From Oscillospiraceae bacterium (GTDB lineage Bacteria > Bacillota > Clostridia > Oscillospirales > Oscillospiraceae), in the NCBI GenBank assembly GCA_017541995.1, contig JAFXYD010000031.1, positions 1-32,705 of the forward strand: a stretch of 32,705 bases of DNA, given 5' to 3'. Below the pieces are notes generated by a model. That model saw only the letters and a program-made list of their open reading frames with translations. It was not told the DNA's origin and did not search any database. How positions within the stretch are numbered: the stretch's first letter is position 1; each line of letters starts with the position of its first letter. Below are positions 1-6,601 of this stretch, in pieces. Position numbers and translations under genes: made by a program.

Positions 1-13
1 CGGAGGAAACATC

Positions 14-445
14 ATGTCCACTACTATGGCAAAGAAAGAGACTGTGGAACGCAAGTGGTACGTCATTGACGCCGCCGGCAAGCCCATGGGCCGCACCGCC
101 GTCATCGCCGCCAACCTGCTCCGCGGCAAGCACAAGGTCGATTTCACCCCCAACGTTGACTGCGGTGATTTCGTCATCATCATCAACACCGACAAGGCTG
201 TCCTCACCGGCAAGAAGATGGAAGACAAGTACTACCGTCATCATTCCGGCTGGATCGGCGGTCTGAAGGAAACCAAGTACCGTCTGCTCATGGAGTCCCG
301 CTCCGACTTCGCCATGGAGCTGGCTGTCAAGGGCATGCTGCCCAAGAACTCCATCGGCCGCACCGCCATGACCCGGCTGAAGCTGTACAAGGGCGCTGAG
401 CACAAGAACGAGGCCCAGAAGCCCATCGCCTGGACTCAGGACTAA
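14..445 (+). CDS. rplM: 50S ribosomal protein L13
   Basis: Ribosomal protein uL13 is an early-assembling component of the large subunit. The 143-residue product matches the usual length. It shows the family's N-terminal signature ERKWYVIDAAGKPMGRTA near residues 12-29 and the conserved stretch GMLPKNSIGRTAMTRLKLY near residues 107-125. The start at 14 is preceded by GGAGGA at 2-7, a good ribosome site 6 bases away. An internal ATG at 26 has no such site. rpsI follows after 14 bases, the near-universal rplM-rpsI pairing, so the two are co-transcribed from a promoter outside the window. Identification is certain. Confidence 0.98.
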   Translation: MSTTMAKKETVERKWYVIDAAGKPMGRTAVIAANLLRGKHKVDFTPNVDCGDFVIIINTDKAVLTGKKMEDKYYRHHSGWIGGLKETKYRLLMESRSDFAMELAVKGMLPKNSIGRTAMTRLKLYKGAEHKNEAQKPIAWTQD

Positions 446-459
446 GGAGGTAACGAAGA

Positions 460-864
460 ATGTACGAGAGCAAGAGAGCTTACCACTACGGCACCGGCCG
501 CCGCAAGGCCTCCGTCGCCAGAGTCCGCGTGTATGAGAACGGCACCGGCTCCATCACCATCAACGGCCGCGACATCGACGATTACTTCGGCCTCGAGACC
601 CTGAAGCTCATCGTCCGTCAGCCCCTGAACACCACCGGCATGATCGGCAAGGTGGACATCGTCTGCACCGTCGAGGGCGGCGGCGTCACCGGCCAGGCCG
701 GCGCCATCCGTCACGGCGTCTCCCGCGCCCTGCTGGAGGTCAACCCCGAATTCCGCGCCCAGCTGAAGGCCGCCGGTTTCCTGACCCGCGACCCCAGAAT
801 GAAGGAGCGCAAGAAGTACGGTCTGAAGGCCGCCCGCCGCGCGCCTCAGTTCTCCAAGAGATAA
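460..864 (+). CDS. rpsI: 30S ribosomal protein S9
   Basis: Ribosomal protein uS9 of the small subunit; its C-terminal tail reaches towards the P-site tRNA. The 134 residues include the family start motif [15 protein letters not shown] (about residues 10-24), [19 protein letters not shown] (about 73-91) and the invariant end SKR. AAGGAGG at 444-450 lies across the rplM stop and serves as ribosome site. Oddity: the last 12 coding bases before the final AGA codon are repeated 107 bases downstream, where they are followed by CGT TAA and would encode the same terminal residues. The present 3' end may therefore have been supplied by an integrated element (see the repeat entry). Confidence 0.98.
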   Translation: MYESKRAYHYGTGRRKASVARVRVYENGTGSITINGRDIDDYFGLETLKLIVRQPLNTTGMIGKVDIVCTVEGGGVTGQAGAIRHGVSRALLEVNPEFRAQLKAAGFLTRDPRMKERKKYGLKAARRAPQFSKR

Positions 865-965
865 ATCTCTTGTCGCACTGCGGCGTCCTCGCGGCATAGC
901 CGCTGCGGTCGTGCGGGAAAACATGCCCCCGGCATGTTTCCTGATCCGCCCGACAGTTCTCCAAG
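847..965 (+). repeat. att-like direct repeat at the rpsI 3' end with structured insert
   Basis: CAGTTCTCCAAG at 847-858 recurs at 954-965. With the following bases the two copies agree at 17 of 19 positions, and both read Gln-Phe-Ser-Lys-Arg-stop (AGA TAA in the first, CGT TAA in the second). The first copy overlaps a palindrome, CAAGAGAT-AA-ATCTCTTG at 855-872. The insert (866-953) also contains CGCAC/GTGCG arms (874-878, 911-915) and a 9-bp hairpin at 919-939. This is the footprint expected of a site-specific element integrated at, and restoring, the end of rpsI, now reduced to about 107 bp. A palindromic repeat insertion is the alternative. Confidence 0.55.
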
Positions 966-993
966 CGTTAAAGATTTTTCAGCATCAGAATCG

Positions 994-1023
994 GTACCTG
1001 CTTCGAAAGAGGCAGGTACTTTT
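994..1023 (+). terminator. Rho-independent terminator of rplM-rpsI
   Basis: GTACCTGCTTC (994-1004) pairs with GAGGCAGGTAC (1009-1019), with one G-U pair, around a GAAA tetraloop, and TTTT follows at 1020-1023. From here to 1109 I see no gene or clear signal. Confidence 0.85.
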
Positions 1024-1109
1024 GGTAGTAGTCCCTTGGCCGCAGGGGGCAGCTCCAGGCATCCGGAAAGACGTCGTTTTTTGGAATCCGCAAAAATGTC
1101 GATTTCCGC

Positions 1110-1139
1110 TTTACAGGCGGAGGCGGATTGTGTTATAAT
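1110..1139 (+). promoter_or_regulatory. Sigma-A type promoter of the sensory hydrogenase operon
   Basis: TTTACA (1110-1115), an 18-base spacer and TATAAT (1134-1139), with the extended -10 dinucleotide TG at 1131-1132. The predicted leader of about 70 bases holds a GC-rich hairpin closed by GATCC (1156-1160) and GGATC (1185-1189). It has no T-tract, so it is not a terminator. Confidence 0.7.
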
Positions 1140-1216
1140 AAACATTAATTAGTCTGATCCCCCGCCCCCGGCGCGGGGGGGAGCGGATCGGTAAATACAT
1201 GGCTTGGAGGTACGCT

Positions 1217-2893
1217 ATGCCCAACTGTCTGACCCTGAAAAAATCCAACTGCAAAAACTGCTACAAATGTATCCGGCACTGCCCGGTCAAGTCCATTCGC
1301 TTCTCCGGCAGCCAGGCCCACGTCATGGAGGAGGACTGCGTCCTCTGCGGCCAGTGCGTGGTGGTCTGCCCCCAGAACGCGAAGCAGATCGTGGATGAGA
1401 CCGAGAAGGTGAAGGTCCTGCTCCAGAGCGGGGAGCCGGTCTATGTGAGCCTGGCGCCCTCCTTTGCGGCCAACTATGAGGGCGTGGGAATCCGGGGCAT
1501 GGAGGCGGCCCTGAAGCAGATGGGCTTCGCCGGCGTAGAGGAAACCGCCCTGGGCGCCACGGTGGTGAAGCGGGAGTATGACCGCCTGCTCCGGGAGGAG
1601 CACCGGGATATCCTCATCTCCTCCTGCTGCCATTCCGTCAATCTGGTAATCGAAAAATACTTCCCCGAGATCCTTCCCTTCCTGGCGGACGTCCAGTCCC
1701 CCATGCAGGCCCACTGCGCCGCCCTCAAACGGGAGCACCCCGGGGCCAGGACCGTCTTTGTGGGCCCCTGCGTGGCGAAGAAGGACGAGGCCCAGCGCTA
1801 CGGCGATCTGGTGGACGCGGTGCTGACCTTTGAGGAGCTGTCCGCCTGGATGGCCCAGGAGGGCGTCAGCCCGGCGCCTCTGGAGGAGCCCGAGGACGAT
1901 CTGGGCCTGGCCCGGCTCTTCCCCACCACCGGCGGCATCCTGCGGACCCTGACGGAGCGGGTGCCGGGCTGTAGCTATCTGGTGGTGGACGGGATGCAGA
2001 ACGTCATCGAGGCCCTGGAGGACATCCGGCAGGGGAAGGTCCACCACTGCTTCATCGAGATGTCCGCCTGCCCCGGCTCCTGCGTCAACGGCCCCGTGAT
2101 GGAGCACCGAAAGTCCCTGATCACCAGCACCCTGGCGGTGGACGACTACGCCGGACGGCAGGACTTCCGGCTGGAGCAGCCCGCGCCGGAGCTGCTGCGG
2201 AAGGAATTTTCCAACCTGACCCGGAAAAAGGAGATGCCATCCCCCATGGAGCTGCAGAAGATTCTCAAGCGCATGGGCAAAACCAAGCCTGAGGACGAGC
2301 TCAACTGCGGCACCTGCGGCTACGACACCTGCCGGGAGAAGGCTGTGGCCATCTACCAGGGCAAGGCAGACGTATCCATGTGCCTGCCCTTTCTGAAGGA
2401 GCAGGCGGAGCACTTCTCCGACAGCATGATGCACAATACCCCCGTGGCCATGCTGGTGGTCAACGAGGACCTGGAGATTCAGCAGATGAACACTGCCGCC
2501 CAGAAGCTGCTGAACGTTCGCTATCTGGCGGACGTGCAGGGGGACCAGCTGGTCCGGGTCCTGGACCCCACCCCCTTTATCCAGGTGCTGCACAGCGGAC
2601 GAAACGTCCGGGATCAGAAAGTCTATATGGCCGAATATGACCGCTATGTGGAGCAGACCATCTTCCGGGATCAGGAGAGCCACAATCTGCTGTGCATTCT
2701 CCGGGATGTGACGGAGCGGGAGGAGGCCCGGCTGAAGAAGGAGGACCTGAACCGCCAGACCGCCGAGGTGGCGGACCAGGTGGTGAACAAGCAGATGCGG
2801 ATCGTTCAGCAGATCGCCTCCCTTCTGGGGGAGACGGCCGCGGAGACCAAAATCGCCCTGACCAAGCTCAAGGAGTCTGTGAACGATGAATAA
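1217..2893 (+). CDS. Sensory (group C-like) [FeFe]-hydrogenase with PAS domain
   Basis: Probable H2- or redox-sensing [FeFe]-hydrogenase (HydS type). Of its 558 residues, two ferredoxin [4Fe-4S] sites come first (C12, C15, C18, C22 and C41, C44, C47, C51). The H-cluster domain follows, with the three diagnostic loops ISSCCHS (134-140), GPCVAKKDE (183-191) and EMSACPGSC (281-289). Next is a further Fe-S motif C364-x2-C367-x4-C372 with C389, then a PAS domain (about 398-500) and a C-terminal coiled coil. Catalytic enzymes have TSCCP and MPC in the first two loops; His and Gly replace Pro and Met here. The start at 1217 is set by GGAGG at 1206-1210; the in-frame ATG at 1199 lies upstream of that site. 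The PP2C gene overlaps by 8 bases, as is typical of sensory hydrogenase loci, so signalling through phosphorylation is likely. Class C versus another sensory class needs phylogeny. Confidence 0.88.
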   Translation: MPNCLTLKKSNCKNCYKCIRHCPVKSIRFSGSQAHVMEEDCVLCGQCVVVCPQNAKQIVDETEKVKVLLQSGEPVYVSLAPSFAANYEGVGIRGMEAALKQMGFAGVEETALGATVVKREYDRLLREEHRDILISSCCHSVNLVIEKYFPEILPFLADVQSPMQAHCAALKREHPGARTVFVGPCVAKKDEAQRYGDLVDAVLTFEELSAWMAQEGVSPAPLEEPEDDLGLARLFPTTGGILRTLTERVPGCSYLVVDGMQNVIEALEDIRQGKVHHCFIEMSACPGSCVNGPVMEHRKSLITSTLAVDDYAGRQDFRLEQPAPELLRKEFSNLTRKKEMPSPMELQKILKRMGKTKPEDELNCGTCGYDTCREKAVAIYQGKADVSMCLPFLKEQAEHFSDSMMHNTPVAMLVVNEDLEIQQMNTAAQKLLNVRYLADVQGDQLVRVLDPTPFIQVLHSGRNVRDQKVYMAEYDRYVEQTIFRDQESHNLLCILRDVTEREEARLKKEDLNRQTAEVADQVVNKQMRIVQQIASLLGETAAETKIALTKLKESVNDE

Positions 2894-4058
2894 ATTCTGT
2901 ACCGACATCGGCTATCTCAGCGTGAATCACTTTGGAGAGGAGCTCTGCGGCGACCATGTGGAGGTGGTCCCCCATGAGCCGGACTCCACCGTGGTGGTCC
3001 TGGCCGACGGTCTGGGCAGCGGTGTGAAGGCCAGCATCCTCTCCACCCTGACCTCCAAGATCATCTCCACCATGCTGGCCCAGGGGGCCTCTCTGGAGGA
3101 CTGCGTCAACACCATCGTGGACACCCTCCCCGTGGACTCCAAGAAGGGCGTGGCCTATTCCACCTTTACGGTGATTCATCTGATCCGCAACGAGACCGCG
3201 GACGTCATCGAATATGAGAATCCCGCCACCATTCTGATTCGGGACGGCAGCAATTTTGAGTTCCCCAGGCAGGAGATGAACGTGGGCGGCAAGAAGGTCC
3301 TGCGCGCCACCCTCCGGCTCCAGGACGGGGACGTTTTCGTGGCCATGAGCGACGGCTGCCCTTACGCCAACGCCGAGAAGGCCTACAATTACAACTGGCG
3401 GCGGGAGGACATCATCGCCTTTCTGGAGCCCCTGACCCTGGCGGGCTACACTGCCAAGACCCTGGCCACCATGCTGGTGGACGAGTGCTACACCCTCTAC
3501 GGCGGCCAGCCCCGGGACGACGCCACCGCCTGCGTGGTGCGGGTCCGGCAGCGGACCCCCATGAACATCCTCTTCGGACCCCCGGCCAACCCCAGCGAGG
3601 GGGACCGGATGATGCGGCTGTTCTTCTCCCGGGAGGGCAAGCACATCATCTGCGGCGGCACCACCGCCTCCGTTGCGGCCCGCTACCTGGGGGCCTCCAT
3701 CCGTCCGGTGAAGGGCAGCGAGGCCCCCGGCGTGCCCCCCATCTCCGAGATGGAGGGGGCGGACCTGGTCACCGAGGGCGTCATCACCATGAACCGGGTG
3801 GTGGAGTATGCCAAGGACTACCTGGCGGACAACCACAGCTATGAGCAGTGGAGCTTCAAGCGGGACGGCGCCAGCCTGATCTCCCGGATGCTCTTCGAGG
3901 AGGCCACAGACATCAATTTCTACGTGGGCCGGGCCATCAACCCCGCCCATCAGAACCCGGATCTGCCCATCAACTTCAACATCAAAATGGGTCTGGTGAA
4001 GGACCTCTCTGAGGCCCTCCAGGCCATGGGCAAGCAGGTGAAGGTCAGCTATTTCTGA
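2886..4058 (+). CDS. SpoIIE/PP2C-family serine phosphatase
   Basis: Predicted metal-dependent Ser/Thr protein phosphatase of 390 residues, cytoplasmic, without membrane segments. PP2C motifs are visible: VLADGLGSGVKAS (about 38-50), YSTFTVIHL (about 86-94), an AMSDG block near 150-155 and the C-terminal DDATACVV near 212-219. About 160 residues follow the catalytic domain, with no family I recognise. The gene starts inside the hydrogenase gene (overlap 2886-2893), with AAGGAG at 2870-2875 as ribosome site, so the two are translationally coupled. In related loci such phosphatases accompany sensory [FeFe]-hydrogenases and are thought to relay the redox signal. No partner kinase or anti-sigma antagonist gene is in this window, so the target is unknown. 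Confidence 0.88.
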   Translation: MNKFCTDIGYLSVNHFGEELCGDHVEVVPHEPDSTVVVLADGLGSGVKASILSTLTSKIISTMLAQGASLEDCVNTIVDTLPVDSKKGVAYSTFTVIHLIRNETADVIEYENPATILIRDGSNFEFPRQEMNVGGKKVLRATLRLQDGDVFVAMSDGCPYANAEKAYNYNWRREDIIAFLEPLTLAGYTAKTLATMLVDECYTLYGGQPRDDATACVVRVRQRTPMNILFGPPANPSEGDRMMRLFFSREGKHIICGGTTASVAARYLGASIRPVKGSEAPGVPPISEMEGADLVTEGVITMNRVVEYAKDYLADNHSYEQWSFKRDGASLISRMLFEEATDINFYVGRAINPAHQNPDLPINFNIKMGLVKDLSEALQAMGKQVKVSYF

Positions 4059-4084
4059 CCCGCCGGGAAAAGGAAACCCCCAGG

Positions 4085-4180
4085 GCCGCCCCGGGGCGGC
4101 TTTGGAGCGTTCGGAATACTGCTCCGGATCGAACAAACGGACCCCGCCGCGCAAGCCACGCGGCGGAGTCCGTTTCTTTT
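4085..4180 (+). terminator. Terminator region between convergent genes
   Basis: The main stem pairs ACGGAC (4137-4142) with GTCCGT (4168-4173) and CCGCCGCG (4144-4151) with CGCGGCGG (4159-4166), with one mismatch between, followed by TTTCTTTT. A smaller palindrome, GCCGCCCC/GGGGCGGC (4085-4100), ends in TTT. It closes the phosphatase operon and, weakly, the minus-strand yebC. Confidence 0.8.
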
Positions 4181-4203
4181 CGCAAATCAATCCCGGGCGG
4201 AAA

Positions 4204-4938
4204 TCAGTCCTGCTCCCAGTTGTGCCAGACGTTCTGAACGTCGTCGTCGTCCTCAAAGGCGTCGATGAGCTTTTCCATCATCTTGATGTCGTCCTCGTTC
4301 TCCAGCCTCTTGTACTCGTTGGGCACCTGCTCGATCTGGGCGGAAACAAAGGTATACTTCTTGCCCAGGGCCTCGGCCACGGCGTTGAAATCGTCGGGAT
4401 CGGTGTAGACGGTGAAGACGTTCCCGTCGGGCTCAAAGTCGGCGGCGCCCGCGTCCAGGGCGTCCATCATGACCTCGTCCTCCTCGTAGTCCTCATCCTC
4501 GTTGTCGATGACCAGGACGCCCTTCTTGGTGAAGTTCCAGGCCACGCAGCCGGAGGCGCCCATATTGCCGCCGAACTTGTCAAAGTGGTGGCGGACGTTG
4601 CCCGCGGTGCGGTTGCGGGAGTCGGTCATGGTCTCCACGATGACGGCCACGCCGCTGGGGCCGTAGCCCTCGTAGGTGATGGACTCGTAGTTGTCGCCGC
4701 TGCCCGCCCCGGCGGCCCGGTCCAGCACGCGCTTGATGTTGTCGTTGGGCATGTTGGCCGCCTTGGCCTTGGTGATGACCGTGGCCAGACGGGAGTTGTT
4801 GTTGGGATCGGTGGAGCCGCCGCCTTCCTTCACGGCGACGATCATCTCCTTGGCGATCTTGGTGAAGGCTGCGGCGCGCTTGGCGTCCTGGGCCCCCTTG
4901 GTCTTCTGAATATTATGCCATTTGGAATGTCCGGACAT
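4204..4938 (-). CDS. yebC: YebC/PmpR family (TACO1-like) regulator
   Basis: Conserved cytoplasmic protein of the YebC/TACO1 family. Members have been assigned roles as transcriptional regulators and, more recently, in translation of proline-rich stretches. The 244 residues match the family length and begin with the hallmark MSGHSKWHNIQKTKGAQDAK. They continue with TKIAKEMIVAVKEGG and the acidic C-terminal domain typical of the family. The start at 4938 has AGAAGGGATG just upstream on the minus strand. It has its own promoter at 4974-5002 and converges on the phosphatase operon, so it is probably monocistronic. Family assignment is secure; the precise role in this organism is not visible from sequence. 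Confidence 0.95.
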   Translation of the reverse strand: MSGHSKWHNIQKTKGAQDAKRAAAFTKIAKEMIVAVKEGGGSTDPNNNSRLATVITKAKAANMPNDNIKRVLDRAAGAGSGDNYESITYEGYGPSGVAVIVETMTDSRNRTAGNVRHHFDKFGGNMGASGCVAWNFTKKGVLVIDNEDEDYEEDEVMMDALDAGAADFEPDGNVFTVYTDPDDFNAVAEALGKKYTFVSAQIEQVPNEYKRLENEDDIKMMEKLIDAFEDDDDVQNVWHNWEQD

Positions 4939-4973
4939 TGAATTTCATCCCTTCTGTTTGTTTTAACTGAAAT

Positions 4974-5002
4974 ATTTTAGCACATCAGACCGCAATGTGC
5001 AA
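4974..5002 (-). promoter_or_regulatory. Promoter of yebC
   Basis: On the minus strand TTGCAC (5002-4997), a 17-base spacer and TAAAAT (4979-4974). GCACAT and ATGTGC form a short inverted repeat across the spacer, a possible operator or a weak stem for the end of nif3. Confidence 0.65.
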
Positions 5003-5009
5003 CAGTTTT

Positions 5010-5777
5010 TTATAAAAATCGGATCAAATCCCGGTGTTTGGAGAGCAGGGTCTCCACTTCCGGGAAGCGGGCTGCCAGACTGTCCCGCAGCCGGGCGCAG
5101 ACCGGATTCTCCGTCTCAAAGTGCCCGGCGTCGATCAGATTCAGTCCCCGGCTTTGGGCCTCCTGGAACTGGTGATACTTGACGTCGGCGGTCACGAAGG
5201 TGTCGCAGCCGGAGGCCGCAGCCAGGGCAATGTACTCGGCGCAGCCGCCGCCTCCCACCGCCACCCGCCGGACGGGCTTCCCGCCGTCCGCGTAGCGCAG
5301 GCCGGGACAGGCCAGCCGCTCCTTCACAAAGGCCGCAAACTGGCTCAGCTCCACCGGGCAGCACTCCCCCGCCCGAAGCAGTCCGGCCGTCTCCCCGTCC
5401 TCCAGAACTCCCACGTTATGTAAACCAAGCCGCTCCGCCAGGACGTCGTTGACGCCCCCGGGGGCGCAGTCCAGATTGGTGTGCATGGAGATGACAGCGA
5501 TTCCTTTTTCCAAATAGGACAGCAGGGTCTCGGTCATGGGGTCGGCGTCGGTGACGTGCTTGGGAGCCCGGAAGATCAGGGGGTGGTGGGTCACCACCAG
5601 CTGGCAGCCCAGGGCTTCCGCTTCCTCCGCCACAGCGTCTGTCGCGTCCAGGGCCACGAGGATTTTCCTCACCTCGGCGTCCTTCCGGCCCGCCAGAAAG
5701 CCCACGTTGTCCCAGCTCTCCTTGCAGGCCAGGGGCGCCAGGGTCCAGAGGTAGTCCAGAATATTCTGTACAGTCAT
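5010..5777 (-). CDS. Nif3-like dinuclear metal center protein
   Basis: Nif3/YqfO family protein, predicted to form a hexameric ring with a dinuclear metal site per subunit. It was once annotated as GTP cyclohydrolase I type 2; the true substrate is uncertain. The 255 residues are the short form without the extra central domain of B. subtilis YqfO. Metal-site motifs are visible: WDNVGFL (about 22-28), VVTHHPLIF (about 61-69), ISMHTNLD (about 96-103), TADVKYH and DAGHFETE near 196-222. The ATG overlaps the trmK stop as ATGA, with AAAGGAG 7 bases upstream. This reproduces the conserved trmK-nif3 pair of Firmicutes and suggests coordinated production. Confidence 0.92.
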   Translation of the reverse strand: MTVQNILDYLWTLAPLACKESWDNVGFLAGRKDAEVRKILVALDATDAVAEEAEALGCQLVVTHHPLIFRAPKHVTDADPMTETLLSYLEKGIAVISMHTNLDCAPGGVNDVLAERLGLHNVGVLEDGETAGLLRAGECCPVELSQFAAFVKERLACPGLRYADGGKPVRRVAVGGGGCAEYIALAAASGCDTFVTADVKYHQFQEAQSRGLNLIDAGHFETENPVCARLRDSLAARFPEVETLLSKHRDLIRFL

Positions 5778-6568
5778 TGTTTTCTCCTTTCCATGGAAAG
5801 AATTTCCGCCAGGGCTGCCCGGTAATATTCCCCCCGGGCAAGGTCCTCCGGGGCCGCGCTCCGGGAGATTCCCTCCACCGTCAGCGCCAGGGCCCGCTCC
5901 ATCCGGGCCAGATACGCCGGGAAGAGCGGGTCCCCCTCCCGGCGGAGGGCCGGAGAGCAGTATTGTTCCCCGGGGCGCAGGGCTCTGCCCCCGAAGGGAC
6001 AGACCCGCATGACGCTGTAGAGAAAGCCCCCGTCCCGGACCAGAAGCTCCCGCTCGATGGACCAGCCCCGCTCCCCCAGCCAGCGCCGCAGCTCATGGGC
6101 GGCGGACTGGGGCTGCAAAACCAAGCGATAGTCCCCGCCGTCCAGCCAGGGGGCCTCCGCCAGGATGCGGGCGATGAGGTCGCCCCCCATGCCCGCCAGG
6201 ATCAGGACCTCAAATTCCCCGGGCTTGAAATTCCGCAAACCGTCTGAGAGGCGGAAGGAAATCGTCCCGGACGCGGCTGCCCCTGGATTGGGGACCACCT
6301 CATCCGCCCCAGTGTGCGCACTGGGGCAGCTTCCCCTCAAGGGGAAGGCTTGGGGCGCGGCCTCGCAGATGCCGAAGGCCGCGGCGTTGGCCCGGGCGGA
6401 GGCCAGGGGCTTCTCCCGCAGGTCGGCGGCAATCACATGGGCGCAGCGTCCCGCTTGCAGCAGATGGATGGCCAGATAGCCGTGATCCGTGCCGAGGTCC
6501 GCCGCCGTCCGGCAGGGGGGCACCAGCTCCGCGCAGCGGAGCAGGCGCTTGGAAATGGGCAGTTTCAT
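5774..6568 (-). CDS. trmK: tRNA (adenine(22)-N(1))-methyltransferase with in-frame repeat insertion
   Basis: TrmK methylates N1 of A22 in bacterial tRNAs using S-adenosylmethionine. The Rossmann motif ADLGTDHGYLAIHLL (about 23-37) and the LSDGL and ILAGMGGDLIARIL blocks (about 107-136) identify it. At 264 residues it is longer than the roughly 230 usual in the family. The excess is about residues 70-98, reading QAFPLRGSCPSAHTGADE and similar low-conservation sequence, encoded by a palindromic repeat at 6278-6361. The insert lies between the SAM-binding strands and the LSDGL motif, in a position that may loop out. It is an exact multiple of three bases, so the reading frame is intact. nif3 follows by ATGA overlap; the MATE gene ends 33 bases upstream. 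Whether the enzyme is still active is not known. Confidence 0.9.
   Translation of the reverse strand: MKLPISKRLLRCAELVPPCRTAADLGTDHGYLAIHLLQAGRCAHVIAADLREKPLASARANAAAFGICEAAPQAFPLRGSCPSAHTGADEVVPNPGAAASGTISFRLSDGLRNFKPGEFEVLILAGMGGDLIARILAEAPWLDGGDYRLVLQPQSAAHELRRWLGERGWSIERELLVRDGGFLYSVMRVCPFGGRALRPGEQYCSPALRREGDPLFPAYLARMERALALTVEGISRSAAPEDLARGEYYRAALAEILSMERRKQ
6278..6361 (-). repeat. MITE-like palindromic repeat inside trmK
   Basis: The segment lies between two copies of CGCGGC (6272-6277 and 6356-6361), a candidate 6-bp target duplication. It contains two perfect hairpins, GCCCCAGTG/CACTGGGGC (6306-6314, 6319-6327) and CTTCCCCT/AGGGGAAG (6330-6337, 6340-6347). Insert plus duplication is 84 bp, adding 28 codons. 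Repeats with a CTTCCCC..GGGGAAG core followed by GGATGAGGTG are, from memory, widespread in gut Clostridia; a genome search would confirm this. Confidence 0.72.
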
Positions 6569-6601
6569 CCTTGCGCTTCCTTTTTCATTGGGCTCAGGCC
6601 C

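Noticed and set aside
919-939. AAACATGCC/GGCATGTTT hairpin as a terminator
   Set aside because: No T-tract follows. The true terminator with a GAAA loop and TTTT is at 994-1023; this stem is treated as part of the att-like insert.
1145-2908. Long minus-strand open frame opposite the hydrogenase gene
   Set aside because: It is a shadow of a GC-rich coding sequence: His/Gly/Leu-rich translation, no domains, no ribosome site. The same applies to the long antisense frames at 2868-4256, 6314-8305, 9155-11176, 23711-26092, 25869-29645 and 30770-32362.
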